A stretch of 58,608 nucleotides of DNA from Tepidibacillus decaturensis (GTDB taxonomy: Bacteria > Bacillota > Bacilli > Tepidibacillales > Tepidibacillaceae), in contig NZ_LSKU01000001.1 in NCBI RefSeq assembly GCF_001561915.1, positions 2,659,710-2,718,317 on the forward strand, given 5' to 3'. The notes below the pieces were generated by a model that saw nothing but the letters and a program-made list of their open reading frames with translations, did not search any database and was not told the DNA's origin. This document shows positions 27,083 through 36,819 of the stretch, piece by piece. Numbering within the stretch: position 1 is the first letter of the stretch; each line of letters starts with the position of its first letter. The position numbers were made by a program, and so were the translations under genes.

Positions 27083-28111
27083 TTACCTTGTTTTTTGAAA
27101 AGGATAGAGAATCAATATAGATAAGACATACAAATTTAATACACCATACAAAGGATATAAAACTTTCACTAAATTAGCAAAACCAATAAAAGTAAAGGGA
27201 ATAATGAAAAGAATTAAGCCAAAACTGATCTTTCCAGTTGAAAGGTTTATCTTATTTTGGATGCGATAGACTAATGCATGGATATTTGACAAAGCTGTCG
27301 TATAGATGGCTAACCATAAAATCATACTTACAATAAGTAATAAAACAGTTTGGTTGGTTGGGATTAATGCGAATAGTGGAATATCATATTGTTCAACATG
27401 GGGTACCCTTAATAGTGATAGATTGATCATCATCGCTACTAAGCCCAACCCAATGATACTGGTTATTCCTCCAAAGATGATTTCTCCTTTTGTTTCTATC
27501 CTCTTTCCCATTGTAGATAAGACTCCTAATAGAGAGATCATATTAAAAGCAACATACGTTATCGCAGATGGCCAAACTTCTAAATAGTGACGAGTAAAAG
27601 GCCCTGAAAGTGAAGGATTTCTAGATATATATAATAAACCGATCGCTAGAATAATCACTGTTTTAATTGGCATTAGAATACTGTTTAAGTTGATCAGGCC
27701 ACGAACTCCCTTAATTAGCACTAGCCATATTGCAATACTTACGATACCTACTCCTAAAATAAAAGGTAAGTTCCATTGTACAAATGTTGCACCGCTTCCA
27801 GCCAACATAATGATTGATCCCGAAACTAAATACAAAAAAATAAGGGTATCAAATAACCTGCTAAGTGTATTTCCTAGTAATAATACCAGAATATCATAAT
27901 AATTCTCTGTTTGATGGCGCCAACTCATCCAAAGAATAAAGATGCTACTTAACGAAAATAAGGTTAAGGCAATCAATAGTCCAAAGATACTCTGCCTTCC
28001 ATAAGAAGTAAAGAACTCCCAAATCTCACGCCCTGAAGCAAATCCTGCGCCTATGGTCGTACCCATAATTGTTAAACCTATTTTTAAACCATTCCACATC
28101 TTTTTCTGCAA
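27083..28111 (-). CDS. YkvI-type membrane transporter
   Basis: About 342 residues with ten hydrophobic helices. The first helix carries GTTIGAGFASGREIWEFF, the signature of the YkvI family of LeuT-fold (APC) transporters. Substrate unknown. TTG 28111 is preferred since GAGGGG lies eight bases upstream; GTG 28120 touches that site. Divergent from yyaC. Confidence 0.85.
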   Translation of the reverse strand: MQKKMWNGLKIGLTIMGTTIGAGFASGREIWEFFTSYGRQSIFGLLIALTLFSLSSIFILWMSWRHQTENYYDILVLLLGNTLSRLFDTLIFLYLVSGSIIMLAGSGATFVQWNLPFILGVGIVSIAIWLVLIKGVRGLINLNSILMPIKTVIILAIGLLYISRNPSLSGPFTRHYLEVWPSAITYVAFNMISLLGVLSTMGKRIETKGEIIFGGITSIIGLGLVAMMINLSLLRVPHVEQYDIPLFALIPTNQTVLLLIVSMILWLAIYTTALSNIHALVYRIQNKINLSTGKISFGLILFIIPFTFIGFANLVKVLYPLYGVLNLYVLSILILYPFQKTR

Positions 28112-28144
28112 GTGATTCACCCCTCAAATAGCTTCCTGTCCTAT

Positions 28145-28174
28145 GTATATTTCTAACCCTTTCTACATATACTA
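28145..28174 (+). promoter_or_regulatory. Sporulation-type promoter upstream of yyaC
   Basis: GTATATT (28145-28151) and CATATACTA (28166-28174) with a 16-base gap after ATA resemble mother-cell sigma E/K promoters (-10 CATAnnnTA). B. subtilis yyaC is a sporulation gene, so the context fits, but the exact sigma factor is uncertain. Confidence 0.4.
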
Positions 28175-28200
28175 GTAATACTATTTTTATGGAGGCTTCT

Positions 28201-28806
28201 ATGAATCTATTTAAAAACAATCAATGTTCTAAATATGTGATTGACTATTCTGACCCACAAGCACTTCATTTCCTTACTAACCGTATACAATATATGATTG
28301 ACCAATATGATTACCAACATTGGGTCGTGGTATGCATTGGTACTGACCGTTCTACAGGTGATTCTCTTGGGCCTTTGGTGGGATCACAATTGAGGTTGTA
28401 TGACTCTACTAAAAGGGTTTTCGGGACATTAGATGAACCAGTTCATGCTTTAAACCTACAAGATACGATAGACATCATCCAAAACCATTATCCTGATTCT
28501 GGTATCATCGCGATCGATGCTAGTCTAGGACAATTAACAAGTGTGGGTACGATTCAAGTAGTAAATGGTCCATTAAAACCAGGCGCAGGAGTGCAAAAAA
28601 ATTTACCTGAGATCGGACATTTCCACATTACTGGAATTGTTAATGTAGGCGGATTTATGGAATATTTTGTTTTACAAAATACTAGGCTTAGTATAGTCAT
28701 GAAAATGGCAGATCTTATTACCCATGCGATTACCAACACGACTTGCTGGAACCAAAATTCAGCCACATATCGAAGCCCATCAATTGGATTTGTTGATCAT
28801 ATGTAA
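28201..28806 (+). CDS. yyaC: YyaC, spore protease-like protein (DUF1256)
   Basis: 201 residues. DUF1256 protein with a fold related to the germination protease Gpr: VVCIGTDRSTGDSLGPLVG (residues about 46-64) and AIDASLGQ carry the conserved Asp residues. Expressed in sporulation in B. subtilis; precise role unknown. GGAGG lies five bases before ATG 28201. One of few plus-strand genes on this arm; a terminator follows. Confidence 0.93.
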   Translation: MNLFKNNQCSKYVIDYSDPQALHFLTNRIQYMIDQYDYQHWVVVCIGTDRSTGDSLGPLVGSQLRLYDSTKRVFGTLDEPVHALNLQDTIDIIQNHYPDSGIIAIDASLGQLTSVGTIQVVNGPLKPGAGVQKNLPEIGHFHITGIVNVGGFMEYFVLQNTRLSIVMKMADLITHAITNTTCWNQNSATYRSPSIGFVDHM

Positions 28807-28808
28807 GA

Positions 28809-28843
28809 AAAGAGCCTTAAATCAAAACGATTTAGGCTCTTTT
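28809..28843 (+). terminator. Terminator after yyaC
   Basis: AAAAGAGCCTTAAATC / GATTTAGGCTCTTTT stem, five bases past the yyaC stop. The symmetric hairpin could also end the minus-strand DUF4446 transcript. Confidence 0.85.
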
Positions 28844-29009
28844 GCCATTCACATCACGTGCAATGCTTTCCTTTTCTAATATTCGCTTTAATGCTTTATG
28901 CAACAATCATTTTCACATTGAGATTTTCTTTCATCTCCTTTGCAATTTGCATTGCATGGCCGGGGTATAATGGATTAACAATAAATATCAACCGTTTCCT
29001 ATCCATCAT
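28832..29009 (-). pseudogene. Truncated DUF3343-like gene, or coupled 37-residue microprotein
   Basis: An ATG overlaps the DUF4446 stop codon (TAATG) and opens a 37-residue frame ending at 28896. GHAMQIAKEMKENLNVKMI matches the HAxxAEKxLKExxIxVxLI start of DUF3343 proteins, which often accompany cysteine desulfurase-like genes. After the stop, another frame reads KALKRILEKESIARDVNG, like the end of that family. The middle part, including the usual PxPRxxSSxCG motif, is missing. I read it as a gene broken by internal deletion; a functional microprotein is the alternative. Confidence 0.45.
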
Positions 29010-29491
29010 TATTTAGTTGCTCTCTCTATTGCCAGAATTTCCTCTTTCGAAAGTTGGTACCTTGATTCTCCAGCCTCTATAGGTTTAGCATAGGTGTTTG
29101 ACTCACCTCTATTATAAATACTTGTTATAACGATACCGTTCTTCTTTTCATCTAAAATAGCGATTGAAAAACTTAAGTCATTTCCTTGTTCACCAAATGC
29201 ATTATAGCGAATGATTCCAACTTGTCCCTTTATATTTGTTAGTTTTTCCAAAATAAGATGAAGTTGTTTTCTGTTTTGGGCAATAATTTCTTTTATCTCA
29301 TCCATGTCAGATGAAAAGTTCTCAATCATTTGTTCTAAATTATTTACACTGCCGCCCCTACTAAAACGTAAGAAGCGTTTTTTTAAGTTTTTTAATTTAA
29401 AACTAATCGTTATATTCCATATCAATAAAATTATAGCTAATAATCCGAGCAATAAGATGATTTCATCGATATATTGTGAAACGATATCCAC
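29009..29491 (-). CDS. DUF4446 family membrane protein
   Basis: 160 residues: one membrane helix at about 11-33, a coiled-coil about 34-85 (KLKNLKKRF...EKLTNIKG), and the conserved DUF4446 core VGIIRYNAFGEQGNDLSFSIAILDEKKNGIVITSIYNR, here described by positions 91-130. Function unknown. Found near parB in many Firmicutes. Followed by the DUF3343-like remnant. Confidence 0.88.
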   Translation of the reverse strand: MDIVSQYIDEIILLLGLLAIILLIWNITISFKLKNLKKRFLRFSRGGSVNNLEQMIENFSSDMDEIKEIIAQNRKQLHLILEKLTNIKGQVGIIRYNAFGEQGNDLSFSIAILDEKKNGIVITSIYNRGESNTYAKPIEAGESRYQLSKEEILAIERATK

Positions 29492-29533
29492 TATTCATTC
29501 TTCCTTTCACATAAATATAAACTTTCCATGCGG

Positions 29534-30247
29534 TTAAAATAACTTAGAAATCCATTGAACCAAAATGACTCCGATTGGTGCAATAATGATTGCTGGCAAC
29601 ATATTAGCTACATTAATTTTCTTCAATTCTAAAATATTAATCGCAATCGCAATAATTAATATTCCTCCAGTTGCAGTAATTTCCACAATCATTGTATCTA
29701 GTAATTCTTGACTAAAAAGTAAGTGGATATATTTTGCTAATAATGCGATCATTCCTTGGTATATCAAGACAGGAACTGCTGAAAATACAACCCCAAATCC
29801 TAAGGTGGAAGCAAAGATAATTGCAGAAAAGCCATCTAACATTGCTTTTAAATATAATAAGCGATGGTCAAGATTTAGACCACTATTTAAAGACCCAAGT
29901 ATGGCCATTGCCCCTATTGTATAAACCAGTGTAGCTGTTACAAAAGCATTCGAAATATTTCCCTTTTTCGACCCACCTAGTTTCCGTTCTAACCAGTGAC
30001 CAAGTTGATCTAGTTTATCATCAATCTTTAAAATTTCCCCTAATACGCCACCAAGCACTAAACTAAGAATAACAAGTAAAAAATTCTCCGTTTTTAATCC
30101 CATTAAGATTCCCTGAATGATAACAGCTAATCCTAAACCTTGCATAACTGTATCTCTCATCTTTAAAGGAATATTTGGTAAAAACGCACCGATCATTCCA
30201 CCAAAGATAATGGCAATCGTGTTCACTAATGTACCTTGTAAGACCAT
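29534..30247 (-). CDS. DUF554 family membrane protein
   Basis: 237 residues with about seven membrane helices and the internal symmetry of DUF554 (YdfK/YqgA) proteins, e.g. GLGLAVIIQGILMGL near 37 and ATGGILIIAIAINIL near 190. Possible transporter; substrate unknown. 11 bases after the cysteine desulfurase gene, so probably co-transcribed. Confidence 0.88.
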   Translation of the reverse strand: MVLQGTLVNTIAIIFGGMIGAFLPNIPLKMRDTVMQGLGLAVIIQGILMGLKTENFLLVILSLVLGGVLGEILKIDDKLDQLGHWLERKLGGSKKGNISNAFVTATLVYTIGAMAILGSLNSGLNLDHRLLYLKAMLDGFSAIIFASTLGFGVVFSAVPVLIYQGMIALLAKYIHLLFSQELLDTMIVEITATGGILIIAIAINILELKKINVANMLPAIIIAPIGVILVQWISKLF

Positions 30248-30258
30248 TTTTTCCTACC

Positions 30259-31407
30259 TCACATCATCAAAGAAATGATTTCTTTTAATGCATTTAAAAG
30301 CGTATCTATTTCTTTTTCCGTATTTGTGTGTCCTAAACTTACCCTCACTAAGCCACTACTTTCTGTATGACAAATTTCATGGGCTAATGGTGCACAATGA
30401 AAACCGCTTCTGACAGCGATCTGATAATGACTATCTAAAACTGTAGCAACTTCATTAGAGTCATGCCCTTCTATCTGAAGGCTTACAACAGGAACCCTTT
30501 CTATATGTAGATCTGGCCCATACCATTTCACTTGTGGAATTTGCTCTAAGCCCTTCAATAAATATTGTGTTAACTGCCATTCTCTGTTCTTTAACTTTTC
30601 GATACCTTGTTGTTCAATATAATCGATACCTGCTCCTAAACCAACAATTCCGACTGTATTAAGTGTCCCTGATTCATAACGGTTAGGGCTGGCTTTGGGT
30701 TGGTCGATTTTTTCTGATTGATTTCCTGTTCCACCATGAATCAAAGGAGATAGTTCTATACTTGGATTGATATATAATCCCCCTACTCCTTGTGGACCAA
30801 GTAATGCCTTATGACCGGGAAAAGCCAATAGATCTATATTCATTTCCTTCACATCAATCTGATACCTACCCACGGTTTGTGCTGCATCAACTAAAAAGGC
30901 TATTCCATTTTTCTTTGCTATGGCTCCAATCTCCTTAATCGGTTGAATCGTTCCTAAAACATTAGAAGCATGGGAGAAGACGAATAATCTTGTGTTTGAT
31001 TGAATGGCATTCTCTATTTCCTTTAACTGAAGTTTGCTTTGTTCATTTGGTTTTACATAAGTAATTTCAATACCTAATTCTTTTCTTAGGTATTCTAACG
31101 GTCTTCTTACTGAATTATGCTCTAGATGACTTGTTATAACATGATCACCCTTTTTAAGAAACCCTTTTATTGCTTGATTTAATGCTTGAGTTGTATTCAT
31201 AAAGAAAACAATTTGGTTAGGGTTTTGTACATTTAATAGTTTAGCTATTTTTACTCTAGTTGCATAAATCGCTTCAGATGCAATAGCTGCCATCTTATGA
31301 TTCCCTCTGCCAGGATTAGCACCATTTTCACGAAGAAATTGAGTTAAGGTAAAAATGACTTGCTCTGGTTTTGGCCATGAAGACGCCGCATGATCAAAAT
31401 AAATCAT
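30259..31407 (-). CDS. Class V aminotransferase, cysteine desulfurase-like
   Basis: PLP enzyme of about 382 residues. The PLP lysine lies in AFPGHKALLGPQG (near residue 198), His/Asp of the cofactor site in SHLEHNSV and LVDAAQT, and the persulfide cysteine in SGFHCAPLAH near 338, so sulfur transfer from cysteine is likely. The alternative is selenocysteine lyase. ATG 31407 gives the canonical start MIYFDHAAS; GTG 31416 is also in frame. The nearby DUF3343-like remnant is a known neighbour of such enzymes. Confidence 0.87.
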   Translation of the reverse strand: MIYFDHAASSWPKPEQVIFTLTQFLRENGANPGRGNHKMAAIASEAIYATRVKIAKLLNVQNPNQIVFFMNTTQALNQAIKGFLKKGDHVITSHLEHNSVRRPLEYLRKELGIEITYVKPNEQSKLQLKEIENAIQSNTRLFVFSHASNVLGTIQPIKEIGAIAKKNGIAFLVDAAQTVGRYQIDVKEMNIDLLAFPGHKALLGPQGVGGLYINPSIELSPLIHGGTGNQSEKIDQPKASPNRYESGTLNTVGIVGLGAGIDYIEQQGIEKLKNREWQLTQYLLKGLEQIPQVKWYGPDLHIERVPVVSLQIEGHDSNEVATVLDSHYQIAVRSGFHCAPLAHEICHTESSGLVRVSLGHTNTEKEIDTLLNALKEIISLMM

Positions 31408-31440
31408 TTTTTTCACATCCCTATTTAAATGGATCAGTTA

Positions 31441-31469
31441 AAGATAAAGACAACCTTTCATTGGTTGCC
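31441..31469 (-). terminator. Weak terminator-like hairpin after parB
   Basis: On the minus strand GGCAACC / GGTTGTC stem followed by TTTATCTTT, 11 bases past the parB stop codon. The T tract is interrupted, so efficiency is uncertain. Confidence 0.45.
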
Positions 31470-31479
31470 TTGATGGAGG

Positions 31480-32327
31480 TTATTCTTCTATACCTAGCAT
31501 CTCCAGTATTCGGTTTAAATCGCTTTGATTAAAATATTCAATTTCTATCTTCCCTTTATTTTTCCCCGTTTTAATTTTTACTGCAGTTTTAAACCGATTA
31601 CGCAATTGGTCCTCCAATTGTTTATAGATAGGATTAATTGTTTCCTTTTTTTCGTTGTTTCACGTGAAACATTTTCTTTTAAAGATTTTATTTTTTCTTC
31701 AAGTGTTCGTACACTCCAGTTTTCAGTAATCACCTTATTACATAAAAATTTCTGTTGTTCTGGATGATCTAAGGAAATTAATGCCCTTGCATGTCCCATA
31801 GAAAGGTTACCATTACCAACCTGAGATTGTATTTCATCGGGTAGTTGAAGAAGTCTCATAAAATTTGCTACGTTCGGTCGGCTTTTTCCTACTTTTGCCG
31901 CTAATTCTTCTTGAGTTAAGTTGAACTGTTGCATGAGTTTTGCGTAAGCATTGGCAATTTCGATTGGGTTTAAATTTTCCCGTTGTAAGTTTTCAATTAA
32001 AGCAATCTCCATTACTTGCTGATCAGAAAATTCCTTAATTACCACTGGAATCTTCTCTAAATTTAAAGCTTTGGTTGCACGCCATCTTCTTTCACCAGCA
32101 ACAATTTCGTACCCATTAAGTGATTTTCTCACAACGATCGGTTGAATCACACCATGCTCTTTAATAGAGTCCATCAGTTCAGATAATTGACCATCGTCAA
32201 AATTCTTTCTTGGTTGATAGGGATTTGGTCTGATTTTAGCTACTTCCAATTCAGAAATTTGATCTTTTTCATCAATATTAAGTGACGGAATTAAAGCGTC
32301 TAATCCTCTTCCAAGGCGTTTACTCAT
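31480..32327 (-). CDS. parB: ParB/Spo0J chromosome partition protein, frameshifted in this sequence
   Basis: CTP-dependent clamp that loads at parS and recruits condensin. N-terminal ParA-interacting tail (RLGRGLDALIPS), CTPase/ParB motifs (GERRWRATK, ENLQRENLNPIE), helix-turn-helix about 125-185. The frame breaks after NVSRETTKK in an A run of seven (plus-strand T 31646-31652) and ends early at 31578; adding one A continues KETINPIYKQLEDQLRNRF to 31480, giving 282 residues, the length of Spo0J. The lost part is the C-terminal dimerisation domain. A perfect parS lies within the gene. Overlaps parA by eight bases. Confidence 0.93.
31656..31671. promoter_or_regulatory. parS site within parB
   Basis: TGTTTCACGTGAAACA, a perfect 16-bp match to the Bacillus parS consensus, the ParB nucleation site. 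It is inside parB, as in B. subtilis. Confidence 0.95.
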
Positions 32328-33081
32328 ATTCAGCCACTTCCTTTGCTAAATCGATATAGACCTCAGCACCTTTTGATTTTGGATCATAGGTAACAATAGA
32401 TTGACCATGACTTGGCGCCTCACTAAGCCGAACATTCCTAGGTATGATGGTTGAATATACCTTATCTTGGAAATATTTTTTAACTTCTTCAACCACTTGG
32501 ATGCTTAGGTTTGTTCTTGCATCAAACATCGTCAAAAGAACCCCTTCGATCATTAAATCTGTATTTAGATGCTTTTGAACTAATCGAATTGTATTTAATA
32601 GCTGGCTTAATCCTTCTAATGCATAGTACTCACATTGGATCGGAATTAATACAGAATCAGCAGCTGTTAAGGAATTAACAGTTAAAATCCCTAATGAAGG
32701 TGGACAATCAATAATGACGTAATCATATTTATCCCTTACAATATGTAAAGCACGCTTTAACCTAACCTCTCTAGAAATGGTAGGAACTAATTCTATCTCT
32801 GCCCCGGCTAATTGAATCGTTGCAGGTATAAGTTCCAAACCCTCAATTTCTGTAGGATATATCGCATCTTTAGGAGAAATATCATTGATAAGGATATCGT
32901 AAATACAATACTCTACATCAGCTTTGTTAATACCTATTCCACTCGTAGTATTACCTTGGGGGTCAATATCCACTAACAAAACTTTCTTCCCTAATTTAGC
33001 CAAGCTTGCACTTAAATTAACCGAAGTAGTCGTTTTTCCTACTCCACCTTTTTGATTTGCGATGGCAATAATTTTCCCCAT
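32320..33081 (-). CDS. parA: ParA/Soj chromosome partition ATPase
   Basis: 253 residues. Deviant Walker A KGGVGKTTT at residues about 10-18, Walker B VDIDPQGN and the switch region IIDCPPSLG. Non-specific DNA binding dimer that also regulates DnaA activity. Follows noc with a 197-base gap and overlaps parB. Confidence 0.97.
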   Translation of the reverse strand: MGKIIAIANQKGGVGKTTTSVNLSASLAKLGKKVLLVDIDPQGNTTSGIGINKADVEYCIYDILINDISPKDAIYPTEIEGLELIPATIQLAGAEIELVPTISREVRLKRALHIVRDKYDYVIIDCPPSLGILTVNSLTAADSVLIPIQCEYYALEGLSQLLNTIRLVQKHLNTDLMIEGVLLTMFDARTNLSIQVVEEVKKYFQDKVYSTIIPRNVRLSEAPSHGQSIVTYDPKSKGAEVYIDLAKEVAEYE

Positions 33082-33235
33082 TTTACTTCACCTCACTTAT
33101 AACGAAAACACATGTCATTCTTGCTGCCTTATTGGTGATATTACTTGGAACAAACATCATAAAGTGCATTTAATATTTTATCTTATTTATTTGTTTGTGA
33201 ATAGGGATTTTGAAGATCTTTTTTAACATGAATAA

Positions 33236-33256
33236 GCGGCAAAAATACTTGCCGCC
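33236..33256 (-). terminator. Hairpin between noc and parA
   Basis: GCGGC / GCCGC hairpin (33236-33240, 33251-33255) extended by A-T pairs; on the minus strand it is followed by TTATTC, a weak T tract. May partly end noc transcripts. Confidence 0.4.
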
Positions 33257-33278
33257 TAATAAATGTCAGTTGATTACT

Positions 33279-34099
33279 TTATTTTTTTGGAATTTTGATA
33301 ATAAATTCATAATATTCATCATGATCTTTTTCATCTGTAATAATATCCATTCCTGTTTTTAAAACCATATCTACAGATTGTCTAATTGTATTCATAGCAA
33401 TTCGCATATCTCTTGAAAAAGCAATTTTTTAGTTTTTGGTTTGCTTTCACCCGTCAATTTTTCAATGATTTGTTTAATCCTTGTTTCGGTTTGTTTTACA
33501 TTTAACTCTTTTTCTATGATCTCTTGTAGCAATTTTTCCTGAATAGATTGATCAGGCAATGATAATAAAGCTCTAGCATGCCTTTCGGTGATTTTTCTTC
33601 CCATTAGAGCATCTTGAACAGTCTGAGATAAATTTAATAATCTTATTTTATTTGCTATCGTAGATTGTCCTTTCCCTAATCTTTGAGCCAAACTTTCTTG
33701 TGTTAGTCCATGTAATTCCATTAATTTTTGATATGCTACTGCTTCCTCAATTGCTGTTAACCCTTCACGTTGGAGGTTTTCGATTAAAGCGATTGATGCA
33801 GATTGAGCATCATTAAAATCTTTAATAATTGCTGGAATTGTTTGAAGTTCTAGTCTCTTGACTGCTCGCCATCTTCTTTCACCAGCAATGATTTCATACA
33901 TACCATCACGAGGACGCACAACAATGGGTTGGATGACTCCATGAATTTTAATGGTTTGGCTTAATTCCTCAATTCGATCTTCATCAAACAAGGACCTGGG
34001 TTGATAAGGATTAGGAACGATTTGATCCACAGGAATTTGCTTTACTTCATCATTTCCACGATCTTGCAATCCAAAAAGACGAGAAAAATGGTCTTTCAT
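33279..34099 (-). CDS. noc: Noc nucleoid occlusion protein (ParB-like), frameshifted in this sequence
   Basis: ParB paralogue that binds NBS sites and blocks division over the nucleoid. N-terminal amphipathic membrane-binding segment ([16 protein letters not shown]), CTPase motif GERRWRAVK, helix-turn-helix domain about 120-185. The frame ends early at 33392 after an A run of six (plus-strand T 33425-33430); one more A restores [18 protein letters not shown] and a C-terminus ending IKIPKK at 33279, 273 residues in all. B. subtilis Noc has a similar length. Sits between parA and rsmG. Confidence 0.92.
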
Positions 34100-34181
34100 T
34101 TGACCACACCACCTACTTTAACATTCAATCATATGTATTCTCTTTCTATTTTAAAATTCCTGCACGATTTAAAAAAGAATT

Positions 34182-34197
34182 TGTTTCACGTGAAACA
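34182..34197. promoter_or_regulatory. parS site between noc and rsmG
   Basis: TGTTTCACGTGAAACA, second perfect parS, three bases past the rsmG stop codon and upstream of noc. The two sites are 2.5 kb apart, about 7-10 kb from oriC. Confidence 0.95.
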
Positions 34198-34200
34198 TTT

Positions 34201-34923
34201 TCACTGTATTGGCTCACGATTAGGGGTTCCTGATTTTCTAGGGTATTTAATAGGAGTAGATTTTGTTTTATTGATGATAATAATTGTCCTTTCACCAAAA
34301 TGTTCAGGTAAATCAAAATTATGTTCTTTAACAAAAACTCCGCCTAAGAGTTGTATTGCCTTTTGGGCTTCAGCAATTTCTTCATTTGCTCTAGCCCCTT
34401 TTAAGGCAATCATCGATCCCTTTAACTTAATAAAGGGTAAAGATAATTCTGCAAGCACATTAAGTTTTGCAACTGCTCTAGAGATTGCTATATCAAATGA
34501 TTCCCTAAGATCTGATTTCCTAGCTATTTCCTCAGCTCTACCATGAATAAAATCAACATTTTTAAGGTTAAGGGTCTCAATAAGATGTTGTAGAAAAGTA
34601 ATTCGTTTATTTAAAGAATCTAATAACGTTAATTTTAAATCAGGAAAACAAATTTTTAAAGGAATGCTTGGAAAACCTGCCCCAGCACCAATATCAATCA
34701 TTCTTTGTTGAGAAAAAGGATAAAAGAAAGCAGGAGTAATTGAATCAAAAAAATGCTTAACGATTACTTCCTCTGGGTCAGTAATTGCTGTAAGATTCAT
34801 TTTTTTGTTCCAATCTATTAATAAATCATAGTAGGTTGCAAATTGCTGTAATTGACTGTCTGTACAATCAATCTGATAGGATCGCAATCTTTCGTTTAAT
34901 TTTTCTATCATATCCATTTCCAT
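34201..34923 (-). CDS. rsmG: 16S rRNA (guanine527-N7)-methyltransferase RsmG
   Basis: SAM-dependent methyltransferase of 240 residues (GidB). SAM-binding motif IDIGAGAGFPSIPLKI near residue 70-85. ATG 34923 follows GGGGA and lies one base from the mnmG stop codon, giving coupled translation. Loss of this enzyme causes low-level streptomycin resistance in other bacteria. Confidence 0.96.
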   Translation of the reverse strand: MEMDMIEKLNERLRSYQIDCTDSQLQQFATYYDLLIDWNKKMNLTAITDPEEVIVKHFFDSITPAFFYPFSQQRMIDIGAGAGFPSIPLKICFPDLKLTLLDSLNKRITFLQHLIETLNLKNVDFIHGRAEEIARKSDLRESFDIAISRAVAKLNVLAELSLPFIKLKGSMIALKGARANEEIAEAQKAIQLLGGVFVKEHNFDLPEHFGERTIIIINKTKSTPIKYPRKSGTPNREPIQ

Positions 34924-34924
34924 C

Positions 34925-36793
34925 TTATTTCCCCTGTTCAATATAGACTAATAAAATCGAAATATCTGCAGGGCTAACACCAGATATTCTAGAGGCCTGG
35001 CCAATATTCATAGGTTGAATTTTATTTAACTTTTCTCTTGCTTCCATAGAAAGACCACTTATTTTATTATAATCTAACCATTCTGGTATTTTCTTTGCCT
35101 CAACCTTTTTCATTTTCTCTACAAGTAACAGTTGTTTCTCAATATAACCCGAGTATTTTATTTGAATTTCAACCTGTTCCTTCATTTCAGCAGATAATTC
35201 CACAGGACTGGGTGAGAGTTTTTCGATGATTTCGTAAGTAATTTCAGGTCTTCTAAGCAATGTAGCCAATTCAACAGCATTGTTTAATTCAGAAGTTCCT
35301 ACCTCTTTCATCATCACTTGAACCTCTTCTGAAGGTCTGATCTTTTCCGTTTTTAAGCGATTGATCTCTTGTTCAATTTTCTCTTTTTTATCAAGAAAAC
35401 GTTGATATCGCTCATCATCGATCAAACCTAGTTGATACCCTATTTCTCGAAGTCTTAGATCTGCGTTATCATGACGCAACAACAAACGGTATTCTGCCCT
35501 TGAAGTTAATAGTCGATAAGGTTCATTGGTACCCTTTGTAACCAAATCATCAATAAGCACCCCGATATAAGCTTGAGAACGATCCAATACGACTGGATCT
35601 TTTCCTAATACCCTGCATGCAGCATTGATACCAGCCATAAGACCCTGACCTGCAGCTTCTTCATACCCAGAGGTTCCATTTAATTGTCCAGCTGTAAATA
35701 AATTCTTAATCTTTTTCGTCTCTAAGGTTGGCCATAATTGAGTAGGTACGATTACATCATATTCAATTGCGTACCCAGCCCGCATGATCTCTGCGTTTTC
35801 TAAACCAGGAATCGTTCGTAGCATATCAATCTGAACTTCCTCTGGTAAACTCGTAGAAAGTCCTTGAACATACATCTCATTTGTATGTTCCCCTTCAGGT
35901 TCCAAGAAAATTTGGTGGCGTGGTTTATCATTAAAACGTACTACTTTGTCCTCAATAGAAGGACAATATCTTGGGCCGGTACCTTCAATGACTCCGGAAA
36001 ACATCGGGGCCCGGTGTAGATTATTATTGATGATCGAATGAGTTAGAAAATTGGTATAGGTTAACCAACATGGAATTTGATCTAAACGATATTCAGTTGT
36101 ATCAAAAGAAAAAGCTCTAGGCTCTTCATCTCCTGGTTGAATTTCCATTTTGGAAAAATCAATTGAATCTCGATCAACCCTTGGAGGAGTCCCAGTCTTA
36201 AATCTGACGAGTTCAAAACCTATTTCTCTTAAGTGTTCAGATAATTTAACAGATGGTTGTTGATTATTTGGACCACTTTCATAGATCAGATCACCTAAAA
36301 TAATTCTACCCCTTAAATAAGTCCCTGTTGTTAATACAACGGTTTGACTATAATATTCTGCACCAGTTCGGGTGATTACCCCTTTTACCACTTGATCTTC
36401 AATGATAAGCTTTTCTACCATCGTTTGTTTTAAAGTTAAGTGAGGGGTCGTTTCTAACGTTTTTTTCATCTCTTTTTGGTATTCGAACTTATCTGCTTGA
36501 GCGCGCAATGCATGGACAGCAGGACCTTTTCCGGTATTTAGCATCCTCATCTGCAAATATGTTTTATCAATATTCCTTCCCATTTCACCACCCAAGGCAT
36601 CGATTTCTCTAACAACATGTCCTTTTGCTGGCCCGCCAATAGATGGGTTACAAGGCATAAAAGCAATCGTATCTAAACTAATGGTCAGTAATAAAGTTTC
36701 TACTCCCATTCTGGCAGCTGCTAGTGCAGCTTCTACACCTGCATGTCCTGCACCTACTACAATGCAGCCAAATTCACCAGCTTTATATCCCAT
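34925..36793 (-). CDS. mnmG: MnmG tRNA uridine-34 modification enzyme (GidA)
   Basis: FAD-binding protein that with MnmE adds the carboxymethylaminomethyl group at U34 of tRNAs. 622 residues from ATG 36793, chosen because GGAGG lies seven bases upstream; ATG 36817 and 36799 are too close to or before that site. FAD motif [18 protein letters not shown] near residues 11-28, [10 protein letters not shown], and the GidA C-terminal domain. 26 bases after mnmE. Confidence 0.97.
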   Translation of the reverse strand: MGYKAGEFGCIVVGAGHAGVEAALAAARMGVETLLLTISLDTIAFMPCNPSIGGPAKGHVVREIDALGGEMGRNIDKTYLQMRMLNTGKGPAVHALRAQADKFEYQKEMKKTLETTPHLTLKQTMVEKLIIEDQVVKGVITRTGAEYYSQTVVLTTGTYLRGRIILGDLIYESGPNNQQPSVKLSEHLREIGFELVRFKTGTPPRVDRDSIDFSKMEIQPGDEEPRAFSFDTTEYRLDQIPCWLTYTNFLTHSIINNNLHRAPMFSGVIEGTGPRYCPSIEDKVVRFNDKPRHQIFLEPEGEHTNEMYVQGLSTSLPEEVQIDMLRTIPGLENAEIMRAGYAIEYDVIVPTQLWPTLETKKIKNLFTAGQLNGTSGYEEAAGQGLMAGINAACRVLGKDPVVLDRSQAYIGVLIDDLVTKGTNEPYRLLTSRAEYRLLLRHDNADLRLREIGYQLGLIDDERYQRFLDKKEKIEQEINRLKTEKIRPSEEVQVMMKEVGTSELNNAVELATLLRRPEITYEIIEKLSPSPVELSAEMKEQVEIQIKYSGYIEKQLLLVEKMKKVEAKKIPEWLDYNKISGLSMEAREKLNKIQPMNIGQASRISGVSPADISILLVYIEQGK

Positions 36794-36819
36794 CTTCATT
36801 CCTCCAATGAATGTCATCT

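Noticed and set aside
34146-34334. 62-codon minus-strand frame across parS and the rsmG end
   Set aside because: It is an alternative frame of rsmG running through parS; nothing supports translation.
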